From: Vulgatibacter incomptus_A
GTDB lineage: Bacteria; Myxococcota; Myxococcia; Myxococcales; Vulgatibacteraceae
Direction: 5' to 3'
Assembly: GCA_040391605.1 (NCBI GenBank)
Contig: JBEBXK010000009.1
Span: 1 to 64,000, forward strand
DNA length: 64,000 nucleotides
Position numbers and translations under genes: made by a program. How positions within the stretch are numbered: position 1 is the stretch's first letter; each line of letters opens with the position of its first letter. The notes under the pieces were generated by a model that was not told the origin of the DNA, ran no database searches, and saw only the letters and a program-made list of their open reading frames with translations. Positions 26,681 through 36,435 of this stretch are shown piece after piece.

Positions 26681-27824
26681 GAGGCGCTCCTTCGGACACC
26701 GTCGCACGAGCCGCCAGCCACGCAGCCACCCGGGGATAGACCTCGCCGGGCGCGGCCACTCCCAGGAGGAGATCGCCGTGGCCGTACTCCTCCCCCTGGC
26801 CGTGGGACTTGCCGAGGATCACCAGGGTCTTGTCGACGCTGCCGAGGCGGGCCAGCGCCGCCTCCATGCAGGCCGGGGGCACCATCCGATCCTTCTCGCC
26901 GCCGATGAGAAGGAGCGGCGCGGAGAACGCCGACATGCACGCACGGTAGTCGCGGCGCTTGTCCAGGGAGCGGAAGGCGTCGTTCCAGACCCAATCCTCG
27001 AACTGCCGGATCACGCCCGCGCTCATATCCTCGAAGGCCCAGGCCTGGAGGCGGCGCACCACCTTGCCGTTCATGCTCCGCGGCGCGATCACCAACTCCG
27101 AGAACGGAGGGTCGATGAAGCCAGCGAAGGGCGCGATCAGCTGGGTCACCACCCGCTGGCGGATCCGGGTCGATCCCGCCAGCCACCTGCCGAGCCGGGC
27201 GATCCACCGCAGATAGGGCTGATTCGAGTAGCTCGCCGGGGAGGCGATGGCCACCACCCCGCCGCCGAGGCGCTCTTCGAGGGGGGTTCCCCCCAGGGCG
27301 TAGGCGAGGATCCCCCCCATCGAATGCCCCACCCACTGCGCCCGCCCCGCGCCGGTGGCGGAGAGGACGTATTCGATCGAGGCCGGCACGTCATAGCGGA
27401 GGTAGTCATCGAAGGAGAAGCCCCAGCGCAGCTCGTTGAAGAAGGAGGGCCGGTCGCTGCCGTCATGGCCCCGGAGGCAGATCACCCAGCAATCGCGGCC
27501 CTGCTCCGCCAGCGCCTGGGCGATACCGTTGGGCGGATCCCAATCGAGGTTGTAGTGGTTCGCGCCGAGGCCGTGACAGAGGATCACGGGCTCGGCGTAG
27601 CGCGGACCGCTTCCGCGGGGTCGGTAGCGCCGCAGCCCCAGCCGCCAGCCGTCCTCCGTCTGGACGTTATGGACTTCGTCCGGCAGCCCCTTGGGCGCGA
27701 AGGTCCCCCTCCAGAACCACCGATGGGCCCAGGTCAGGAAGCCGAGCGCGAGGACGACGGCGACCGCGAAGACGATGGCGAGGGCAGGACCCAGTCGAAG
27801 CTCCCGAAGGAAGGTGCGCTGCAT
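26658..27824 (-). CDS. Membrane-anchored alpha/beta hydrolase
   Basis: A 388-residue protein with an N-terminal transmembrane anchor (about 8-32, LGPALAIVFAVAVVLALGFL) followed by an alpha/beta-hydrolase domain. The oxyanion region is ILCHGLGANHYNLDWD, the nucleophile elbow is VGHSMGGILAY (Ser), the acid is probably in LLIGGEKDRMVPP (Asp), and the histidine in HGQGEEYGHGDLL. The order resembles acid lipase and polyester-depolymerase-like hydrolases; the substrate is unknown. ATG 27824 is chosen over TTG 27845 because AGG lies just upstream. Its 3' end is duplicated downstream in decayed form. Confidence 0.82.
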   Translation of the reverse strand: MQRTFLRELRLGPALAIVFAVAVVLALGFLTWAHRWFWRGTFAPKGLPDEVHNVQTEDGWRLGLRRYRPRGSGPRYAEPVILCHGLGANHYNLDWDPPNGIAQALAEQGRDCWVICLRGHDGSDRPSFFNELRWGFSFDDYLRYDVPASIEYVLSATGAGRAQWVGHSMGGILAYALGGTPLEERLGGGVVAIASPASYSNQPYLRWIARLGRWLAGSTRIRQRVVTQLIAPFAGFIDPPFSELVIAPRSMNGKVVRRLQAWAFEDMSAGVIRQFEDWVWNDAFRSLDKRRDYRACMSAFSAPLLLIGGEKDRMVPPACMEAALARLGSVDKTLVILGKSHGQGEEYGHGDLLLGVAAPGEVYPRVAAWLAARATVSEGAPHGRSPAG

Positions 27825-28235
27825 CCTGCCCAAATCGCACGGCAATCCTCAAGCACTTCGCACCCCCTGCGGAGCGAGCGAGGGCATGCGGCCCATCGGA
27901 GATCCCAGCGGTCGAAGAGGCCCGACCATGGGCCCGGGCGGCCAAGCCGGGCATGCGTCGGGGGTAGCGGCTGCTGGCCGTCAGCCACCCGCGGGCGGCA
28001 GCGGGGAGGCCACGGCCTTATGTAGCCTTATGTAGTAGAGGAGGCGGATGCCTCCGGGGGGCCGCCCGCTCGCCCGTCATTCCCCGAAGGGGATGGGAGG
28101 CGGCCTCCGAAGGTCCCACCTTAGATCTCGTACGCGTCGGTCCTCCCGGGTGGCGGCCAGCTTGCGTTTCGGAGGAAAAGAGTGTTGATATCGCTCGATC
28201 ACAGGGGGACTCCGCCCTATCGAGGTGCAGACCAG
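27825..28235. other. Divergent intergenic region with short repeats
   Basis: No gene is visible. A perfect tandem repeat of ten bases (CCTTATGTAG twice) sits at 28016-28035. Small palindromes follow, among them GGAGGC-N4-GCCTCC near 28040-28056 and ATTCCCC-GAA-GGGGAT near 28079-28094. A weak promoter for pssA can be read as TTGCGT (28162-28167) and TTGATA (28185-28190), 17 nt apart. Confidence 0.4.
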
Positions 28236-29054
28236 ATGCTTCGCGATCGCAAATGGCTCTACATCCTGCCCAACCTCTTCACGCTGAGCTCCGTCTTCTG
28301 CGGCGTCTACGCGATGAGCCTGGTCGCGGGCGATCCCACGCCGGAGAAGTTCTACGCGGCGGGCCTCGCGATCCTCTTCGGCATGCTCTTCGACGGCCTC
28401 GACGGCAGGGTCGCGCGGCTGACCAAGACCCAATCCGACTTCGGCATGCAGCTCGACTCCCTCGCCGATGTGATCACCTTCGGCGCGGCGCCCGCCCTGC
28501 TGATCTGGAAGTGGGCGCTGGCCCCCCTTGGCTTTGTCGGGATCTTCATCGCCTTCGCCTATGCCGGCTGCGGCGCCCTGCGCCTCGCCCGCTTCAACGT
28601 CCTCGAGATGAGGGGGAGCAAGGGCTCCTCCAACTTCTTCGTCGGCCTCCCGATCCCCCTGGCGGCCGGCGTCGTCGTCTCGCTGGTCATCGCGCACTTC
28701 AAGGGATTCGAGGGCAGGGAGGTCCCGGCCCTTCCCGTGGCGGTCCTCGTGCTGGTCCTCTCCTACCTCATGGTCTCCACCGTGCGGTATCGGACCTTCA
28801 AGCGGATGAACCTCTCGCGAAGGAGCGCGGCGATCTTCGCCTTCTTCGCCACCAGCGGCGTCGCCATCACCCTCCAATACCGGGCGAGCTTCGCCCTCGT
28901 CGTCTTCGGCACCCTCTACGTCGGCATCGGGATCGTCGAGGAGATGGTCTTCTTCCGCCGCCGTCGGGAAGAGCGGCTCCTCGCCCGCACCATCGATGGG
29001 CGCTCCGCGACCCTGGCGGACGATGACGACGACGATGAAGACGACGAGTGCTGA
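28236..29054 (+). CDS. pssA: CDP-diacylglycerol-serine O-phosphatidyltransferase
   Basis: A 272-residue integral membrane enzyme making phosphatidylserine, precursor of phosphatidylethanolamine. The CDP-alcohol phosphotransferase signature is complete: FDGLDGRVARLTKTQSDFGM followed by QLDSLADVITFG. The protein has about six to eight hydrophobic helices. The start at 28236 (MLRDRKWLYILPNLFTLSS) matches the family. The C-terminus is an acidic tail (DDDDDEDDEC), which is unusual. The stop is 1 nt before the pgpA ATG, so phospholipid genes are coupled. Confidence 0.94.
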   Translation: MLRDRKWLYILPNLFTLSSVFCGVYAMSLVAGDPTPEKFYAAGLAILFGMLFDGLDGRVARLTKTQSDFGMQLDSLADVITFGAAPALLIWKWALAPLGFVGIFIAFAYAGCGALRLARFNVLEMRGSKGSSNFFVGLPIPLAAGVVVSLVIAHFKGFEGREVPALPVAVLVLVLSYLMVSTVRYRTFKRMNLSRRSAAIFAFFATSGVAITLQYRASFALVVFGTLYVGIGIVEEMVFFRRRREERLLARTIDGRSATLADDDDDDEDDEC

Positions 29055-29055
29055 A

Positions 29056-29634
29056 ATGAACGCACCAGCGACCTCGAGCCAACGGAGCGCCGTCGCGGCG
29101 GTACCGGCCAGGCGCAGCGCGTTCGATCACCTCTCGTTGGTGTGGAGCTCCGGCCTGGGCGCCGGCTACTTCCCCTTCGCCTCCGGCACCTTCGGCACCC
29201 TCGTCGCCCTGCCCTTCGCCTGGGCGCTCTCGGGGATCGGCTCCTGGTGGGGTTGGGCGGCAGCGGTCACCGCCTTCACCGCCCTCAGCGTCGTCTTCGC
29301 CCATCGGGCAGGAAAGCTCTACGGCGTCGTCGACTCCAAGTACATCGTCTCCGACGAGTTCGCCGGCCTCTTCCTCACCGTGGGCCTGCTGCCCTTCACC
29401 TGGCAGACCGCCGTGGCGGGCTTCTTCGTCTTCCGCCTCTTCGACATCGTCAAGCCCTGGCCCGCCTCCTTCTTCGACCGCAAGGTCCACAACGGCTTCG
29501 GCGTCACCTTCGACGACGTCGCCGCCGGCATCTACGCCCGGATCGTCCTCGAGATCATGCTCCGCCTCGGCTGGCTGGGCACCGCCCCCCAAGACGAGGT
29601 GGGCGCACTCCTCTCGAGGCTCCTCTCGCTCTAG
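29056..29634 (+). CDS. pgpA: Phosphatidylglycerophosphatase A
   Basis: A 192-residue membrane phosphatase producing phosphatidylglycerol. GAGYFPFASGTFGTLVALPF, DSKYIVSDEFAGLF and FRLFDIVKPWPASFFDRK are PgpA hallmarks, as is the final GVTFDDVAAGIYA. Several hydrophobic helices lie between. A 25-30-residue Ser/Ala-rich N-terminus precedes the conserved domain; earlier in-frame starts exist inside the end of pssA. Operon position between pssA and cinA, with 10 nt to cinA. Confidence 0.93.
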   Translation: MNAPATSSQRSAVAAVPARRSAFDHLSLVWSSGLGAGYFPFASGTFGTLVALPFAWALSGIGSWWGWAAAVTAFTALSVVFAHRAGKLYGVVDSKYIVSDEFAGLFLTVGLLPFTWQTAVAGFFVFRLFDIVKPWPASFFDRKVHNGFGVTFDDVAAGIYARIVLEIMLRLGWLGTAPQDEVGALLSRLLSL

Positions 29635-29644
29635 AGGCGCCCCG

Positions 29645-30895
29645 ATGCGAATCGAGATGCTCGCCACCGGCGACGAGCTGGTCACCGGGCAGCTGGCAGA
29701 CACCAACACCACGTGGCTCGGTGGATCGCTCTTCGACATCGGCGAGCGCCTCGCCCGCACCACCGTCATCGGCGACGACCTCGACGAGATCGTCGCCGCG
29801 CTTCGGGAGGTCGCCGCCAGGGCCGAGGTCGTGGTCGTCTCCGGCGGCCTCGGCCCCACCGTCGACGATCGCAGCGTCGAGGCGGCCTGCCTCGCCTTCG
29901 GTCGCCAGCCCATCCTCCAACAGGGGGAGCTGGCGCGGATTCGCGCCCGCTTCGAGACCCTGGGCCGCAGCTTCACCCCCAACAACGAGAGGCAGGCGTT
30001 GGTCCCGAGCGGCGCCGAGGTCCTGGGCAACGAGTGGGGGACCGCCACCGCCTTCGTGATCCACGAGGCGAGCTCCGGGGCCGAACTCTGGTTCCTCCCA
30101 GGCGTCCCCGCCGAGCTCCAGGCCCTCGCCGGCGCCCACCTCCTCCCCAGGCTCCACGCGCGGATCGCTGCCTCCGGCGTCTGCCGCTGCCATCGCGAGG
30201 TGCGCTGCTTCGGGATCCCCGAGTCCCATATGGATCAGGCCGTGCGCCGGCTCCTGGACGCCCATCCTCACGTGCGCTACGGGACCCGGGTCCACTTTCC
30301 GGAGGCCTACGTCCGGCTCCTGGCGGAGGGAGATACCCCGCAGGAGGCGGAGGCGCGCTGCGACGCCATGGAGCGCGACGTCCGCCAGGCCTTGGGTCCG
30401 GTGGTCTTCGGAGGCGAGGGAGACTCCCTCGCAGGCGTCACCGTCGCCGCGCTGAAGTCGCGCTCCTGGAAGGTCTGCTTCGCCGAGTCCCTCACCGGGG
30501 GCCTCTCCGCAGCCACCCTCGCCAACGTCCCCGGCGCGAGCGACGTTCTCCTCGGCTCGTCCGTGACCTACGACCCCAGCCTCAAGGCGCGCTGGCTCGG
30601 CGTCCCTGCCGAGGTCCTCGAGACCGACGGCCCCGTCAGTGAAGCCTGCGCACGCCTCATGGCAGAGGGCGCCCTGCAGGCGAGCGGCGCCGACGTCGCC
30701 GTCTCCCTCACCGGCTGGGCCGGCCCCGGCGGTGGCGACGAGGCCACCCCTGTTGGCACCGTCTATGCCGCGATCGCCGGCGGCGGCCAGCCCACCCTGG
30801 TCCTCCACCAGATCTTTCCCTACGGCCGCAACGGCATCCGCCGGGCCGCCGCCCACCTGGCCCTCGATCTCCTCCGCCGCCGCGCGGCACCGTAG
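29645..30895 (+). CDS. cinA: CinA: NMN deamidase / ADP-ribose pyrophosphatase family
   Basis: A 416-residue two-domain protein. The N-terminal MoCF domain begins RIEMLATGDELVTGQLADTN and contains VVVSGGLGPTVDD. The C-terminal CinA amidase domain carries SFAESLTGG-type sequence (CFAESLTGGLSAATLANVPG), SVTYDPSLKARWLGV and SLTGWAGPGGGDEATPVGTV. The family recycles nicotinamide mononucleotide and, in some bacteria, is induced with competence or DNA damage. It is the last gene of pssA-pgpA-cinA, with recA and comM a few kilobases away on the other strand. Confidence 0.94.
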   Translation: MRIEMLATGDELVTGQLADTNTTWLGGSLFDIGERLARTTVIGDDLDEIVAALREVAARAEVVVVSGGLGPTVDDRSVEAACLAFGRQPILQQGELARIRARFETLGRSFTPNNERQALVPSGAEVLGNEWGTATAFVIHEASSGAELWFLPGVPAELQALAGAHLLPRLHARIAASGVCRCHREVRCFGIPESHMDQAVRRLLDAHPHVRYGTRVHFPEAYVRLLAEGDTPQEAEARCDAMERDVRQALGPVVFGGEGDSLAGVTVAALKSRSWKVCFAESLTGGLSAATLANVPGASDVLLGSSVTYDPSLKARWLGVPAEVLETDGPVSEACARLMAEGALQASGADVAVSLTGWAGPGGGDEATPVGTVYAAIAGGGQPTLVLHQIFPYGRNGIRRAAAHLALDLLRRRAAP

Positions 30896-31104
30896 CCGGC
30901 AGGCCCGCACGCGCCGACACGCAGCCGCCAGAGCCTCCACTCCCCGGAGACTCGTGCCGCCGCCAGAGTCCGACCTCCAGGGACCGGGCTGCCATGGGCC
31001 GGCAATCCGTTCGGGGGGAAGGCCCCGGCTGGGGCGGCAGCGAAATCGAGGGCGGCCCGACGGGAAACGAGCAACGAAGCCCGGTCCGCGGTACGATGTG
31101 ATTC

Positions 31105-31626
31105 GTGACCCAGCGATTCCATACCCGAGTCGAAAGTGGCATCCGCCTCGATGCGCTCGGACACTTCTGGCACGACGGGGAGCCGGTGAAGCATCCGGCC
31201 ATCATTCGTGCCTGGCACCGCGGACTGGAGCGCGCCGACGATGGGCGCTATCTGCTCCGCTTCGGAGACGATTGGGCGTACGTCACGGTTGACGACACGC
31301 CCTATGTGGTGAAAAGGCTGATCGACCAGGGGAAGGGGCTCGAGCTCCGATTGTCCGACGAGACCGACGAGCCCCTCGATCCATCCACCCTCGCCCGATC
31401 CCAGGAGCAGGTCCTCTACTGCCGGGTGAAGGGAGACCATCGGGCCCGCTTCTCCAGGCAGGCCCAGCTCGACCTGATGCCGTTTCTTCGAGAGGACGAC
31501 GGCCACTTCTACTTTTCCTTCGGCGATCGACTCTGGCCCATAGGAGACAACCCCGGCGGCCCACCTCCCCGGCCCGAAGACGGGCCGGCCCCAGCGGACA
31601 ATGGTCCGCCGAGGCCCTCCGCCTAG
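31105..31626 (+). CDS. DUF1285-like protein
   Basis: A 173-residue protein. Its first two thirds follow the DUF1285 pattern: GIRLDALGHFWHDGEPVKHP, then RADDGRYLLRFGDDWAYVTV and DDTPYVVKRL, with a second similar beta-rich half (FSRQAQLDLMPFLREDDGHF). The family has two small beta domains and no known activity. The last 25 residues are Pro/Gly-rich and disordered. The GTG start has no ribosome site; TACGAT lies 7 nt upstream, which fits leaderless transcription. Nothing else is transcribed with it for certain. Confidence 0.75.
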   Translation: MTQRFHTRVESGIRLDALGHFWHDGEPVKHPAIIRAWHRGLERADDGRYLLRFGDDWAYVTVDDTPYVVKRLIDQGKGLELRLSDETDEPLDPSTLARSQEQVLYCRVKGDHRARFSRQAQLDLMPFLREDDGHFYFSFGDRLWPIGDNPGGPPPRPEDGPAPADNGPPRPSA

Positions 31627-31855
31627 CACACACGCCCTCGCCCGGCTGCGAGGCGCGCGACTTTCGAGGACTTCCTCTGCCTGCATCGAGTGTTGAAACC
31701 GTAGAACTCTTACAAGCGGCGTCCCGGTTCCGGGCATCGGCGGCCACCTGGCCTGCCCGCCCAACCCGCACCCGCTCCATTCCCGAGCTGCCGGGCTCAC
31801 GCGCTTCGAGCGCGCAAGCCATCGGGCGCTCGCAGGACGGGCTCCGTCCGAGGTT

Positions 31856-32674
31856 TTGCAATTGCATCGAGAAGACAACGTCGCCACGAGCGACGCCCCG
31901 GCCCTCGCGCCGGTACACGAGACCTCCACCCTCCCTCCCCCATCCACCCCGACACCAAACAGCGAAAAGAACGGGGTAGACGCCCATCCGGCCGGACCCA
32001 ACGGCGAAGCGACCAAGCGACGACGCAGGCGTGGCCGTCGCGGCGGCAAGGGCCGCAGCAAGACCGCCGGCGATAGCCCCGAGAGCGTGGAGGCCACCGG
32101 CGGTTCCTCCACCGAGCGCACAGGAAGCGCACAGCCAGCGACCGCGAAGCCCCAGCCCTCGACCGAGGCAGACGACAGTCGGACCCAGGGCGCTCGCGGG
32201 CAGCCTCCCGGCACCGAGTCCAGGAGCTCCATCGCCCCCACCGACTCCGCCGAGCAGCGGACCCGCAGCGACCGCGGCCTGGGCGAACCGGCCAAGGATC
32301 GCAGCGGCGGCCGCAGGGGCCAGGGCGATCGAGGCAAGGAAGCGTCCGCAGGCGGCCGGCCCTCCGGCGACCCAGGGCGTGACGCCCGGCCGAGGAACCA
32401 ATCCGGCCGCTCCCAGGACGAGAAGCGCTCCACCGACGAGCGCGGCAGAGACGGGAAGCGACGATCGGGAGAAGGCCCAGCGAACAGCCGGCACGCATCG
32501 GATCGAGGCCGCGGCGGCCCGGGACGCGGACGTCCCGAGGCCCGGGACCGCAGGCCCCGCCGAGGCGCGCCCGTGGAGGTGGAGCGCAAGCCCGGCGGGC
32601 AGCCTCCCACTGCCGCGCTCTGGTCCGGCTGGAGCTCCGCCCGCTTCGGCTCCAAGCCGAGGGACGACGAATAG
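31856..32674 (+). CDS. Arg/Gly-rich disordered protein
   Basis: About 272 residues with almost no hydrophobic residues. A basic cluster KRRRRRGRRGGKGRSK (about 54-69) is followed by Ser/Thr/Pro/Glu-rich sequence and then by Arg-Gly and Asp-Arg dipeptides (DRGRGGPGRGRPEARDRRPR). It ends with the only aromatic stretch, LWSGWSSARFGSKPRDDE. Such composition is typical of RNA-binding or condensate-forming tails, as in RNase E or DEAD helicases, but no catalytic domain is attached. The TTG start lies inside a TGCAATTGCA palindrome. It converges with recA, 32 nt apart. Third-base GC preference supports translation in this frame, but an untranslated low-complexity artefact is possible. Confidence 0.55.
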   Translation: MQLHREDNVATSDAPALAPVHETSTLPPPSTPTPNSEKNGVDAHPAGPNGEATKRRRRRGRRGGKGRSKTAGDSPESVEATGGSSTERTGSAQPATAKPQPSTEADDSRTQGARGQPPGTESRSSIAPTDSAEQRTRSDRGLGEPAKDRSGGRRGQGDRGKEASAGGRPSGDPGRDARPRNQSGRSQDEKRSTDERGRDGKRRSGEGPANSRHASDRGRGGPGRGRPEARDRRPRRGAPVEVERKPGGQPPTAALWSGWSSARFGSKPRDDE

Positions 32675-32706
32675 ACCCTGGCGCCGTTCTCCATCGGCGC
32701 TCGGCT

Positions 32707-33759
<1,053 letters not shown>

Positions 33760-33795
33760 CTCGCTCGCTCTTCTTTCTGGCGCACTCCGCGCCGC

Positions 33796-35328
33796 TCATA
33801 GCAGCCCTTGGTCCAACGTCCGAAAGCAGGTGGCGCGGATCACGTCCTCGACGAGGAGCTCCTCGCGACGCGCGAGATCCGCGACGGTCCGGGCCACCCG
33901 CAGCAGCCGATCGAAGGCGCGGGCGGAGAGCTCCCAGCCTGAGACGAGGGTGGCCAGGTAATCCTCCGCTTCGGCGGACGCCCCGCAGGCCTCGCGCAGC
34001 AGCCCGGCGGGGATCGCCGCGTTGCTCAAGACGGCGCCGATTCCATCGAAGCGCTTCAGCCTCCGCGCCGCCCGATCCCGCGCCTCGAGGACGCGCTCCC
34101 GTACGCTGGTCGAAGGCTCCCCCGGCGGCCCGATCAGCGCAGAGGACGGCACAGCCCCCACCTCCACGTGCATGTCGATGCGATCGAGGAGCGGCCCCGA
34201 GATCCGGGAGCGGTAGCGCCGCACCGTCTCGATGGGGCAGGAGCAATGCATCGGCTGCGCCGCGGAGAACCTGCCGCAGGGGCAGGGGTTCATCGTGGCC
34301 ACGAGCTGAAATCGGGCGGGATACGAGACCGCGAGGTGGGCGCGCCTGATCCGGATCTCTCCATCTTCGAGGGGCTCGCGGAGGGACTCGAGGGCGTTGC
34401 GGCGGAACTCGGGGAGCTCGTCCAGGAAGAGGACCCCGCGATGCGCCATGCTCGCTTCGCCGGGGGTCGGAGGATTCGACGCGCCGATGAGCCCGGCGTC
34501 GCTCACCGAGTGATGGGGTGCGCAGAACGGCGGCCTCACCAGGATGGGTCTGCCCCGCAGCCTCCCCGCCGCGCTCCAGACCCGGGTGGCCTCGAGGGCC
34601 TCCTCGAAGCTGAGGTCGGGCAGGACCGACCGAAGCCGCCGAGCGAGCATGGTCTTTCCCGTCCCCGGCGGGCCAATGAGCAAGAGATTGTGTCCGCCGG
34701 CAGCGGCGACCTCCAAGGCGAAGCGCGCCTCGGCCTGGCCGCGTACGTCGGAGAGATCGAGATCGGGCGGCGCCTTGCCGGGATCGAAGTCGGGCGCTTC
34801 GGGGTGATCGAGCTCGACCTCGTCCTTGAGCCAGCTCACCAACTCCCCCAAATCGGAACAGCCCATGACCTCGATGCCATCGACGATGGCGGCCTCTCTC
34901 GCGCTCTCCCGCGGGAGGATCACACCCCGCCAACCCAGGTCGCGAGCGAGAGCCGCCAGGGAGAGGCCACCGGGGATCGCCTGTACCCTGCCGTCCAGGG
35001 CCAGCTCACCGGCGACGAGGAAACCTTCCGCCTTGTCTTGCTTTGCCTGACCGGAGGCGGCGAGGACGGCGACCGCCAAGGGCAGATCGAAGCCGGTACC
35101 GTCCTTGCGCAGGTCGGCAGGGCCGAGGTTGCCCGTGACCCGACGCAGCGGGAATTCGAAGCCGGCGGAGATGATGGCGGAGCGGACCCGATGCCTCGAC
35201 TCGGCGACGGCCCGATCGCCCATACCCACGACATTAAACGACGGAAGTCCGTTCCCGACGTCGGCCTCGACGCTGACCTGCACCGCCTCGATGCCGCAGA
35301 GGGCTCCGCTCCTGAACCTGGCGATCAT
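33796..35328 (-). CDS. comM: ComM/YifB family AAA+ ATPase
   Basis: A 510-residue Mg-chelatase-like AAA+ protein; ComM acts as a branch-migration helicase during natural transformation. The ChlI-like N-terminal domain has VQVSVEADVGNGLPSFNVVG. Walker A is LLIGPPGTGKTMLARRL. Further landmarks are FCAPHHSVSDAGLIG, GVLFLDELPEFRRNALESL and the cysteine-bearing MNPCPCGRF. ATG 35328 has GGAGG 5 nt upstream. The position directly upstream of recA, with cinA nearby, forms a competence/recombination neighbourhood. Confidence 0.94.
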   Translation of the reverse strand: MIARFRSGALCGIEAVQVSVEADVGNGLPSFNVVGMGDRAVAESRHRVRSAIISAGFEFPLRRVTGNLGPADLRKDGTGFDLPLAVAVLAASGQAKQDKAEGFLVAGELALDGRVQAIPGGLSLAALARDLGWRGVILPRESAREAAIVDGIEVMGCSDLGELVSWLKDEVELDHPEAPDFDPGKAPPDLDLSDVRGQAEARFALEVAAAGGHNLLLIGPPGTGKTMLARRLRSVLPDLSFEEALEATRVWSAAGRLRGRPILVRPPFCAPHHSVSDAGLIGASNPPTPGEASMAHRGVLFLDELPEFRRNALESLREPLEDGEIRIRRAHLAVSYPARFQLVATMNPCPCGRFSAAQPMHCSCPIETVRRYRSRISGPLLDRIDMHVEVGAVPSSALIGPPGEPSTSVRERVLEARDRAARRLKRFDGIGAVLSNAAIPAGLLREACGASAEAEDYLATLVSGWELSARAFDRLLRVARTVADLARREELLVEDVIRATCFRTLDQGLL

Positions 35329-35641
35329 CCACGCCTCCATGCGAGACGTGGCCCAAGAGCAAGGTGAGTGCCGACCCCACACTGACCAAACTCCACAACG
35401 ATCGTCGCTGCTTAGGTCGAAAGCCTGCGACGCGAGGGGGCCGCTCGCCGCCGCCCCCGGGCTCCCGCGGCATGCCCCCTATGCGCTCCCAGCCCATCGA
35501 GGTCGAGCCAACACCGGCCGTTGGCTTCCCGATCATCCGGGAGAAGGCGGTTGGTGAGGTGCTCGAGCGAGGGCTGACGTGGAGTGCCCGCAGGCCCGCT
35601 CCACACGAACGAGTGCCCGCCTGCGGAGATCGAACTGGCGA

Positions 35642-35670
35642 TTGTGTCGGGGCGTGCCTTTGCCTATACC
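35642..35670 (+). promoter_or_regulatory. Promoter of the SPOUT methyltransferase gene
   Basis: TTGTGT (35642-35647) and TATACC (35665-35670) are 17 nt apart. The -10 ends 6 nt before the ATG at 35677, so transcription would begin at the start codon. The remaining 313 nt back to the comM start (35329) hold no recognised feature. Confidence 0.5.
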
Positions 35671-35676
35671 GCCCGG

Positions 35677-36285
35677 ATGAGGAACGACGAGTCGCGGAGG
35701 GCCCTCAGCACCGAGGAGTTGGTGGCGCGCAAGCCGCTACCCGAAGACTTCGACGCCATGCCCAGGGCGCCGCTGCACGTGGTCCTGGACGACGTCCGGG
35801 GGCTGGCCAACGTCGGACTCGCCTTTCGGCTCTGCGACAACCTGCGGGTCTCGCGGCTCTGGCTCTGCGGGATCACGGGACATCCCCCCTACCCCGGCGA
35901 CCCGAGGCCGGCGGAGATCGGCGAGCGCTGTGACCGCGAGATCCGGCGGACGGCGGTGATGGCGGTACCCTACGTGCCGTGGAGCTACCGTGCCAGCGCG
36001 CTGGAGGTGGTGGAGGAGCGCAAGGCGGCCGGGGATCGGGTCGCGGTCCTCGAGCAGGCCCGCGGGGCGCTGCCACCGGCCCAGGCGTCGCTGGAGGCAC
36101 CGCTCTGCCTCGTGCTGGGCCATGAGAGGCAAGGGGTCGATCCTCGGATCGTCAACGAGGCGGATCTCGTCCTCGAGCTGCCGGTCTGGGGTATGGCCAA
36201 CTCGATCAACGTGGCGATGACCCTGGCGATCGTCGGTTACGAGATCGCAAGGCAGAACGGCGGCTTCGGTCTCTCACCGCTCTAG
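35677..36285 (+). CDS. SPOUT (TrmH-family) RNA methyltransferase
   Basis: A 202-residue SAM-dependent 2'-O-methyltransferase of the SpoU class. VVLDDVRGLANVGLAFRLCD is motif 1, LVLGHERQGVDPRIV motif 2, and LELPVWGMANSINVAMTLAI motif 3, which forms the knotted cofactor site. It lacks an N-terminal substrate domain, like TrmH/TrmL-type enzymes. The exact RNA target is unknown. The DNA encoding its last residues is repeated in decayed form downstream. The start is inferred to be leaderless. Confidence 0.88.
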   Translation: MRNDESRRALSTEELVARKPLPEDFDAMPRAPLHVVLDDVRGLANVGLAFRLCDNLRVSRLWLCGITGHPPYPGDPRPAEIGERCDREIRRTAVMAVPYVPWSYRASALEVVEERKAAGDRVAVLEQARGALPPAQASLEAPLCLVLGHERQGVDPRIVNEADLVLELPVWGMANSINVAMTLAIVGYEIARQNGGFGLSPL

Positions 36286-36432
36286 GACGAGCGATCGGAG
36301 ACGAAGACGACGCGTTCCGCCGCATGCCGGCTTCGGCCCCGTCAACTTGGAGCCAGGACTCCGCGACCTTAGGCGGGGCAGACGAGGTCGCGCGGTAGAA
36401 CGCCGGCTTCGGCCTCCCCCGCTCCGACGAGT
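36238..36432. repeat. Gene 3' end and its decayed downstream copy
   Basis: The gene end at 36246-36292 (AGGCAGAACGGCGGCTTCGG and onward through the stop) recurs at 36390-36432 as GCGGTAGAACGCCGGCTTCG and onward to CCGCTCC-GACGAG. A third, partial match (GCCGGCTTCGGCCCC) is at 36327-36341. The copies have point changes and no open frame. Confidence 0.6.
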
Positions 36433-36435
36433 TCT

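Noticed and set aside
30820..32694. Long minus-strand open frame opposite the DUF1285 and RG-rich genes
   Set aside because: It crosses the end of cinA and two plus-strand genes, and its Ser/Arg/Gly-rich translation has no family pattern. It does make the RG-rich gene less certain.
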